Of a stretch of 10,338 nucleotides of DNA, positions 5,882 to 10,338 are shown in pieces. The position numbers and the translations under genes are program-made. The first letter of the stretch is position 1. Every line of letters begins with the position of its first letter. Origin of the DNA: Firmicutes bacterium UBA4049 (GTDB taxonomy: Bacteria; Bacillota; Desulfotomaculia; Desulfotomaculales; Nap2-2B); assembly GCA_002382755.1 (NCBI GenBank), contig DFZT01000017.1, forward strand, positions 1,698 to 12,035. The letters run 5' to 3'. Below the pieces are notes generated by a model. That model was not told the DNA's origin, searched no databases, and saw nothing but the letters and a program-made list of their open reading frames with translations.

Positions 5882-6922
5882 TTATACCCTGAAACAACCT
5901 TTTAATTCCTTGCACAAGTCTTCTGGCATTACAATACTTACCGGCTCCTGCATGATTGCCTGAAAAAAGTTCAGATCGGGCGCATAGTCCCTTGTATTCA
6001 GAAAGGTCCTGGGTACAATCCGAAAGTGAGCGGGAAAATATCCCTGTTCTCCCGGGCCAAAAAACAACGAGGCGTTGAAGCTGTATATATTCTTTTTCAG
6101 ATAATAATCAAAAATTATGCGAAGTCCGGATACAAGTTCCTCAATATTTAGATCAGTAAATTGATTAATAGAAAAAACACCGGGGAAAATGCACAATATT
6201 TCCCCGAGAATGCCCAGTGAAATAAAAGACGTAAGCCAATATGAGTCTCCAATCTGTCCTATATATCTTTCTTCCCTTTTTTGCTCCTCTTGAATAAGCT
6301 CCGACCAATAATCCACCTGGTATTGTTCAAAAAATGATTTCGATGCTTTCAGTTCATCCGCAAATTGGTTGCCGGGGTATTTCGTGGCAAAGTATTGCTG
6401 GTGCGGGTGAACCAGGCCGCCGCCCGAGGGAGGCATATAGTTCCAGGCCATCAGGTGAAAAGGTATAGACGGGTCCTTGGATTTGACCCTTTTTAAGAAC
6501 TCAGTTCCAACTGAAAAAGAATCAATTAACCTTTTATCATTAAATTTGTCCAGCGGAACAACGTGATCATCGGTCATTATATTTACGGCGCTGTATATAT
6601 CATAAGGAAACAGGTTTGGAACAAGCAAAGATTCCCCTTGCATCATCCGGCCTTTTGATATTAATTCTTCCGTAAACTTAGGTGTGGCTTGAGTTTTCCG
6701 CTCCCTGCAAAAAGGACAACAACCTTTAACCAATGGATCCATGTACTTTTCCAGGTCAAGTTTCTGTGCATTAATCGCGCCCACATGCGAAAAGTGGCCC
6801 GTTTTTCCGGTCAGGGGGTCATAGCGCACTTGAATATTTTCTTCAGTCAAATCAAATCCCTTTCGCGGGTCTAAAAACGTACTTTTCATATAATCAATTT
6901 TAAAAGATATTTTGGAAAGCAT
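5882..6922 (-). CDS. GalT/HIT-superfamily nucleotidylyltransferase-like protein
   Basis: The product has 346 residues and resembles the galactose-1-phosphate uridylyltransferase branch of the HIT superfamily. A Cys-Pro-Phe-Cys pair at 69-72 matches the N-terminal metal site of GalT, with His120 a possible further ligand. GGLVHPHQQYFAT (168-180) is the catalytic block: in GalT the first His of His-Pro-His binds metal and the second, here His174, forms the nucleotidyl-histidine intermediate. A second-half motif HFRIVPR lies at 299-305. The residues after the catalytic His are Gln-Gln instead of the Gly-Gln usual in true GalT, and no galactose genes are nearby, so the substrate is uncertain; ADP- or UDP-sugar transferase/phosphorylase activity is possible. 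The first ATG is preferred because GGAG lies eight bases before it, whereas Met12 has no ribosome binding site. It stands alone. Confidence 0.78.
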   Translation of the reverse strand: MLSKISFKIDYMKSTFLDPRKGFDLTEENIQVRYDPLTGKTGHFSHVGAINAQKLDLEKYMDPLVKGCCPFCRERKTQATPKFTEELISKGRMMQGESLLVPNLFPYDIYSAVNIMTDDHVVPLDKFNDKRLIDSFSVGTEFLKRVKSKDPSIPFHLMAWNYMPPSGGGLVHPHQQYFATKYPGNQFADELKASKSFFEQYQVDYWSELIQEEQKREERYIGQIGDSYWLTSFISLGILGEILCIFPGVFSINQFTDLNIEELVSGLRIIFDYYLKKNIYSFNASLFFGPGEQGYFPAHFRIVPRTFLNTRDYAPDLNFFQAIMQEPVSIVMPEDLCKELKGCFRV

Positions 6923-7046
6923 TAGGTAATCTCCAGTCTATTTTTTCCCTTTACTGTCAAGCCAATATACTTTTTTACGTCCTTTATTAACATTCTAATC
7001 TATACGCAGCAATATTTACAACTTTATGCATAAAAAATATTATTGG

Positions 7047-7104
7047 ATTCCTTCGGCGCCGGAATTTCTTTTGGCGCAAGGCGTATCGTTATCCTTCAAC
7101 GCCT
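7047..7104. other. Two hairpins in the divergent region between the galT-like gene and the HExxH gene
   Basis: ATTCC (7047-7051) and GGAAT (7061-7065) form a short stem with a GC-rich loop containing CGGCGCCG. Further right, AGGCGT (7079-7084) and ACGCCT (7099-7104) form a six-base-pair stem with a 14-base loop. They lie between two outward-facing genes, where promoters are expected, so they may be regulatory. I found no convincing promoter hexamer pair for either gene and no known RNA family match. Confidence 0.35.
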
Positions 7105-7180
7105 AAAGGAAAATACCGGTATTGCGTAGAAATTTATTATTGTTAATCACTTAATATTTACAAAAGGAGCAAATACACCT

Positions 7181-7867
7181 TTGAAAGACGAAGAACTGGA
7201 AAAAAGAAAAGATGAAATATTTTCTTTAATCGCCAAGGATAAGTTTTTAGCAGCGGCAGAAAAATTAATTGCTCTAGAATATACCTGGAGCAAAGAAATT
7301 TTTTCTGAATGGCGGCGCAACAGAACAAAAGAGGAAAAAGAGTTAGCTGATCAGGCTTATAACTACGAAGAAGAGTATTTTCAAGACATGCTTTTAAATG
7401 AGTATAAAGAACCGTCTGTGTGTTCTACGGAAATGGAGGACGGAACCTGGCAAGAAATCAAAGCAAATATTTTTGACTATAGTCATATATTGGACGCCTG
7501 GATCTTTAAACTGGAAGAAATGGAAGACTGCTGCGGCCAGTGTGTGGGCGCCAGAAAGACAATAATAATTGATCCCGCCCAAATTTCCGTTGGAGAAGAT
7601 CTTAATCTTACATTACTGCATGAATTAATCCACGCTTTTGAATTTATGATGCCTGACACTCATAAGCAGTATGTTACACTCAGGTTATTTCAAAAACTGG
7701 AACCACTAATACCGGGCCTGTTGGATAAAATCGAGACAGATCTTCACACACAATCAAGTGAGCACACTTTATTGTTTTGGCTTAAATCCCTGGACCTGGA
7801 TTTAAGGTTAAACAAATCACCGGGCGCGATATACTCACATAATATAGAAAACCCAAGCCTGCTTTAA
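7181..7867 (+). CDS. Unrecognised protein with an HExxH zinc-protease-like motif
   Basis: The product has 228 residues and I do not recognise its family. It starts at TTG, preceded by AAGGAG eleven bases upstream, a rather long spacing; no ATG lies near. The first 75 residues are strongly charged (Lys/Glu) and look helical. A cysteine cluster CCGQC sits at 117-121. A beta-strand-like KTIIIDPAQI (126-135) precedes LLHELIHAFEF (145-155), whose His147-Glu148-x-x-His151 is the zincin metal-binding and catalytic pattern; Glu154 or a later His (for example 161 or 195) could be a third ligand. There is no signal peptide or membrane segment, so it is probably cytoplasmic. The closing 35 residues (SSEHTLLFWLKSLDLDLRL and beyond) look globular and conserved-like. 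Base composition is AT-rich. A metallopeptidase role is inference from one motif. Confidence 0.65.
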   Translation: MKDEELEKRKDEIFSLIAKDKFLAAAEKLIALEYTWSKEIFSEWRRNRTKEEKELADQAYNYEEEYFQDMLLNEYKEPSVCSTEMEDGTWQEIKANIFDYSHILDAWIFKLEEMEDCCGQCVGARKTIIIDPAQISVGEDLNLTLLHELIHAFEFMMPDTHKQYVTLRLFQKLEPLIPGLLDKIETDLHTQSSEHTLLFWLKSLDLDLRLNKSPGAIYSHNIENPSLL

Positions 7868-7930
7868 AATCACGAAAAACTTGGCCCCTTCGGGTGTTTC
7901 CGTTGAACAGTGCTTGCAGATTACTGACAC
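7835..7930 (-). pseudogene. Possible truncated start of a zinc-ribbon protein gene (31 codons)
   Basis: A GTG codon at 7930, nine bases after a strong GGGGAGG ribosome binding site on the minus strand, opens the peptide MSVICKHCSTETPEGAKFF, then twelve residues and TGA. CxxC followed by TxxPEGAKF is the usual first knuckle of small zinc-ribbon domains, where a second CxxC should follow at once. Here it is missing, and the frame runs antisense into the last 33 bases of the HExxH gene. It therefore looks like the 5' remnant of a gene cut at about 7870. A very short genuine peptide is the alternative. Confidence 0.4.
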
Positions 7931-8167
7931 GGTTTCTTACCTCCCCTCTCCGCCCCGCCCAGTGCGGCAGGGGCTTATCCCTGAGCAACTTACGCTATAT
8001 CCGCAATTCGTCCAGCTTCCAGCAGCCTATCCTTAGAAGTTCCGCTGCCTATTTTCTTGCTCATTTATGACCATGCCTTTCCGCGAAGCGCCAACGAGGT
8101 ATCCGGGAGACTTCGCCCCCAAATTGCTCCCCAAATTCATTAGACATCATTTTAAAGAAATAAATAA
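7868..8167. other. Anomalous tract between the HExxH gene and the tRNA operon: remnant-like mini-ORFs
   Basis: This stretch looks richer in GC than the gene to its left and holds no full-length ORF. On the minus strand it carries three short frames in a row: 29 codons (8061-8150), 24 codons (7990-8064, joined to the first by an ATGA overlap) and the zinc-ribbon-like start at 7930. A GC-rich hairpin, CCCCGCCC with GGCAGGGG at 7953-7973, lies between the last two. I see no transposase, terminal repeats or attachment site, so a decayed insertion beside the tRNA terminator is only a suggestion. Confidence 0.4.
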
Positions 8168-8193
8168 AAGCGTCCCAATCCCTTGAGACGCTT
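8168..8193 (-). terminator. Terminator of the tRNA operon, probably bidirectional
   Basis: AAGCGTC and GACGCTT make a seven-base-pair stem around a 12-base loop. On the minus strand it begins ten bases after the CCA of the last tRNA and is followed by the T-rich TTATTTATTTCTTT. On the plus strand it is followed by ACTTTTT, so it could also stop transcription coming from the left. Confidence 0.8.
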
Positions 8194-8202
8194 ACTTTTT
8201 CC

Positions 8203-8278
<76 letters not shown>

Positions 8279-8304
8279 ATAAACTGTATTAAATTGAGCT
8301 GTAT

Positions 8305-8390
8305 TGGTGGAGGGGGTAGGATTCGAACCTACGAAGGCGACAGCCGGCAGATTTACAGTCTGCTCCCTTTAACCACTCGGGAACCCCTCC
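8305..8390 (-). tRNA. tRNA-Tyr (anticodon GTA)
   Basis: The reverse strand gives an 86-base tRNA with acceptor stem GGAGGGG/CCCCTCC, anticodon loop CTGTAAA, a long class II variable arm (roughly CGGCTGTCGCCTTCG), T-loop TTCGAAT and encoded CCA. The long arm and GTA anticodon identify tyrosine. It is the middle gene of the operon, 26 bases from fMet and 16 from Thr. Confidence 0.96.
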
Positions 8391-8406
8391 AGAATTTCTT
8401 CATGTC

Positions 8407-8483
8407 TGGAGCCGGCGAGGGGACTCGAACCCTTAAACCTGCTGATTACAAATCAGCCGCTCTACCAATTGAGCTACGCCGGC
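8407..8483 (-). tRNA. tRNA-Thr (anticodon TGT)
   Basis: The reverse strand gives a 77-base tRNA with acceptor stem GCCGGCG/CGCCGGC, D-arm GCTC/GAGC, anticodon stem GCTGA/TCAGC with loop TTTGTAA (anticodon TGT, reading ACA), T-loop TTCGAGT and encoded CCA. Two details are unusual: the variable region needs six bases (AGGTTT), and the T-stem AAGGG/CCCCT has an internal A-C mismatch. It is the first tRNA of the operon. Confidence 0.93.
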
Positions 8484-8532
8484 GTCACAATTTTAAAGCC
8501 GCCTGGCGACTTTATTAATGCGTGCAAGACTT

Positions 8533-8561
8533 ATAATAGCAAAAAATATTGCCCGTGTCAA
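8533..8561 (-). promoter_or_regulatory. Promoter of the Thr-Tyr-fMet tRNA operon
   Basis: TTGACA (8556-8561) and TATTAT (8533-8538) are separated by 17 bp on the minus strand; the first is perfect, the second matches at five of six positions. Transcription should start near 8526, about 43 bases before the first base of tRNA-Thr. Confidence 0.8.
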
Positions 8562-8608
8562 TAAGATTGAGCCTTTTACGCCTTTTAAATTAATACCGGC
8601 CGAACCCG

Positions 8609-8643
8609 ACGGCTATTATAAGCCGTATAACAGATTTATTCAA
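8609..8643 (-). promoter_or_regulatory. Second candidate promoter for the tRNA operon, with a palindrome over its -10
   Basis: On the minus strand TTGAAT (8638-8643) and a perfect TATAAT (8615-8620) are 17 bp apart. The -10 box lies in the loop of a perfect palindrome, ACGGCT (8609-8614) and AGCCGT (8621-8626). It could be an upstream tandem promoter controlled by a DNA-binding protein. The rest of 8484-8762 is AT-rich spacer leading to the deacetylase ribosome binding site. Confidence 0.45.
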
Positions 8644-8762
8644 GAAGGATTTAGTCGGATACTGTCAAATAAAAACCATACCGGATAATAAATAATAAAT
8701 CACTTTTTTGCTAAAACTTTTAATGAAAGGAATGCGCTATAACAATAACCGGAGGTGTTAAT

Positions 8763-9731
8763 TTGAAAAAGACTTTTTTAATCCTGGCAGGAATATTAAT
8801 TGTTGCGGTGATTACCGGCTATGCGAGCAAGAATCTGTATTTTTCATGGAAAGGCAGCCTAAAAACTGAACAAACCAGCCAACAGGCCAGTTCGGAAAAA
8901 GTTCTTCCGAAAACTCAACCCAAAAACGGGTCAAGTTCAGATAACTCTTCTGCTCAGAAATCTTCTGCTCAGAAATCTGAAACCCCGCCAAACAGGGAAA
9001 AATCAGAAGGTGTACCCGCATCTTCCCAGAGCGGCAGCCTTTCCGATAACCTGCATGGCTGGGGCATTAAAAGAAACAGCAGTCACCTTCAGCCCGAGAT
9101 GCCGTCGGGGATCCGGCAAACCTTGGCACAAAACAATGCCTATTGGATAGGCAGCCCGGATGAAAAAACCATCTACCTTACCTTTGACGAGGGATATGAA
9201 AACGGCTATACGCCGGGTATTTTAGATATCCTTAAAAAACAAAATGTAAAAGCGGCTTTCTTCATTGCCGGGCATTACCTGGAATCACAGCCGGAACTGG
9301 TTAAAAGGATGCTTCAGGAAGGACACATTGTCGGGAATCATACGGTAAACCATCCTTCAATGCCAGGTTTGACAAACGGGCAGATCAAAGAAGAAATTGA
9401 AAAACTGGCGTCTGATTTCACCGCCTTAACAGGGAAAAAGATGGTTTACTTCCGCCCTCCAATGGGTGAATACAGTGAAAGAACACTGGCTGAAACAAAA
9501 AATCTCGGCTATTATACAATATTTTGGAGTTTTGCCATGGCTGACTGGATACCTCTGCCGGGCGGCCCGCAGGAGGCTTATCAAACTGTAATGGATAACC
9601 TGCATAACGGCGAATTACTGCTATTACATGCCGTATCCAAGGATAATTTGCAATCCCTTGATAAAATAATCAGTGATATCAAGGCTCAGGGGTATACGTT
9701 CAAAACACTGGACGACCTGGTTAAAAAATAA
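8763..9731 (+). CDS. pdaA: PdaA-like polysaccharide deacetylase (muramic delta-lactam de-N-acetylase family)
   Basis: The product has 322 residues. It starts at TTG, fixed by a strong GGAGGTG ribosome binding site at 8751-8757. Residues 1-20 form a hydrophobic signal anchor. Residues 31-95 are a polar Ser/Gln/Lys linker that includes an exact SSAQK duplication. From 98 the catalytic region begins with HGWGIKRNSSH, typical of the PdaA family. NodB motifs follow: YLTFDEGYENGYTP (138-151, Asp142), GNHTVNHP (191-198, His193 and His197 as metal ligands), YFRPPMGEYSERT (229-241) and LLLLHAVSKDN (285-295, His289). PdaA removes the acetyl group from N-acetylmuramic acid so that muramic delta-lactam can form in spore cortex. 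The usual TFDNGYENG has Asn where this protein has Glu143. The anchor and linker suggest action outside the membrane. Convergent with lepA, with only five bases between stop codons. Confidence 0.88.
   Translation: MKKTFLILAGILIVAVITGYASKNLYFSWKGSLKTEQTSQQASSEKVLPKTQPKNGSSSDNSSAQKSSAQKSETPPNREKSEGVPASSQSGSLSDNLHGWGIKRNSSHLQPEMPSGIRQTLAQNNAYWIGSPDEKTIYLTFDEGYENGYTPGILDILKKQNVKAAFFIAGHYLESQPELVKRMLQEGHIVGNHTVNHPSMPGLTNGQIKEEIEKLASDFTALTGKKMVYFRPPMGEYSERTLAETKNLGYYTIFWSFAMADWIPLPGGPQEAYQTVMDNLHNGELLLLHAVSKDNLQSLDKIISDIKAQGYTFKTLDDLVKK
8946..8975 (+). repeat. 15-bp exact tandem duplication inside the deacetylase linker
   Basis: TCTTCTGCTCAGAAA occurs twice in tandem, in frame, giving SSAQKSSAQK at residues 62-71. 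It lies in the low-complexity linker between the membrane anchor and catalytic domain, where length variation should be tolerated. Confidence 0.9.
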
Positions 9732-9736
9732 GCGGA

Positions 9737-10338
9737 CTATTCTTTTTTAGTAGTGCCGAGCACGGCCATAAAGGCTTCCTGGGGAATTTCCACATTGCCG
9801 ACCTGCTTCATGCGCTTCTTGCCTTCTTTTTGCTTTTCCAGAAGTTTGCGCTTGCGGGTAATATCCCCGCCATAGCATTTGGAAAGCACATCCTTTCGCC
9901 TCGCCTTGATGGTTTCCCGCGCGATTACCTTATTGCCGACCGCAGCTTGAATGGGCACATCAAAAAGCTGCCTGGGCATGAGGGAGCGCAGTTTTTCCAC
10001 CAACTGCCGCCCGCGCTGGTACGCTTTATCGGCGTGAACGATACAGGTAAGGGCGTCAACAGGCTCGCCGTTAACCATAATATCAAGCCTGACCAGCCTG
10101 CCTTCCCTGTACCCGGCAAGTTCATAATCCAATGAAGCATACCCCCGGGTACGGGACTTTAAATGATCAAAAAAGTCATAAATAATTTCACTTAAGGGAA
10201 TTTCGTAAGTGATCATTAACCTGTTTTCTCCAAGATACTCCATGTTTATAAACACGCCGCGGCGCTCCTGGCAAAGTTCCATAACGGACCCGATATATTC
10301 CTTGGGCATCATGATCACAGCAGATACAAAAGGTTCTT
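9737..10338 (-). CDS. lepA: Elongation factor 4 (LepA), C-terminal part; 5' end outside window
   Basis: The frame stays open to the right edge. The 199 visible residues begin [16 protein letters not shown], the conserved entry to domain V of LepA, so an apparent GTG start at 10318 is internal. [26 protein letters not shown] and [12 protein letters not shown] follow, then the LepA-specific C-terminal domain with the hallmark [23 protein letters not shown] and the end block [14 protein letters not shown]. LepA is a ribosome-bound GTPase related to EF-G that acts on stalled or mis-translocated ribosomes and on initiation. The GTPase domain is not in the window. It converges on the pdaA-like gene; no clear shared terminator was found in the five-base gap. 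Confidence 0.97.
   Translation of the reverse strand, partial: EPFVSAVIMMPKEYIGSVMELCQERRGVFINMEYLGENRLMITYEIPLSEIIYDFFDHLKSRTRGYASLDYELAGYREGRLVRLDIMVNGEPVDALTCIVHADKAYQRGRQLVEKLRSLMPRQLFDVPIQAAVGNKVIARETIKARRKDVLSKCYGGDITRKRKLLEKQKEGKKRMKQVGNVEIPQEAFMAVLGTTKKE

Noticed and set aside
6955..6960. Perfect TTGACA upstream of the galT-like gene (minus strand)
   Set aside because: No -10-like hexamer lies at 16-18 bp spacing; that position falls on the ribosome binding site region (ACTGGA), so it is unlikely to be a working -35 for this gene.
7782..7988. 68-codon minus-strand ORF
   Set aside because: It overlaps the end of the HExxH gene in antisense and has no good ribosome binding site. The alternative frame from the GTG at 7930 has both a strong site and zinc-ribbon-like residues.
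7868..8167. Group II intron, riboswitch or intact insertion sequence in the anomalous tract
   Set aside because: No domain V-like sequence, no recognisable aptamer consensus, no transposase and no terminal inverted repeats could be found by eye.
9737..10318. lepA starting at the GTG at 10318
   Set aside because: Conserved LepA sequence (EPFVSA) continues upstream in frame to the window edge, so the gene is truncated by the window and not short.

Overview
The window looks like chromosomal DNA from a spore-forming, low-to-moderate-GC Firmicute of the Clostridia, probably near the Pelotomaculum/Desulfotomaculum group; that placement is an impression, not a search result. Supporting signs are strong AGGAGG-type ribosome binding sites, two TTG starts, tRNA genes with encoded CCA, sigma-A-like promoters, and a PdaA-type deacetylase of the kind used in spore cortex synthesis.

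Layout: the right two thirds of an amino-acid permease (1-852, +); an Mrp/NBP35 P-loop ATPase (958-1743, -) with a clear promoter and an imperfect 20-bp palindrome upstream; topoisomerase III (2047-4119, -); enolase (4348-5622, -) with a long leader; a GalT/HIT-like nucleotidylyltransferase (5882-6922, -); an unrecognised HExxH protein (7181-7867, +); a 335-bp tract holding remnant-like mini-ORFs; a tRNA operon transcribed leftward as Thr(TGT), Tyr(GTA), initiator Met(CAT) with its own promoter(s) and terminator (8168-8561, -); a membrane-anchored PdaA-like polysaccharide deacetylase (8763-9731, +); and, convergent with it, the C-terminal third of LepA/EF-4 running off the right edge (9737-10338, -).

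The most informative regulatory feature is the enolase leader. It has a near-consensus promoter (TTGACA-17-TATAAA), then a fold matching the crcB-type fluoride riboswitch, then a four-segment antiterminator/terminator platform ending in an intrinsic terminator just before the eno ribosome binding site. Enolase is a classic fluoride-inhibited enzyme, so fluoride-induced enolase expression makes biological sense. The segments fit an ON switch.

The genes do not form one pathway. They are mostly single-gene transcription units (mrp, topB, eno, the galT-like gene, the deacetylase) plus one tRNA operon. The enolase has no other glycolytic gene beside it here. The permease, topB and lepA stretches look richer in GC than the eno, galT-like and HExxH genes. 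No CRISPR array, intact insertion sequence or obvious new defence system was seen.
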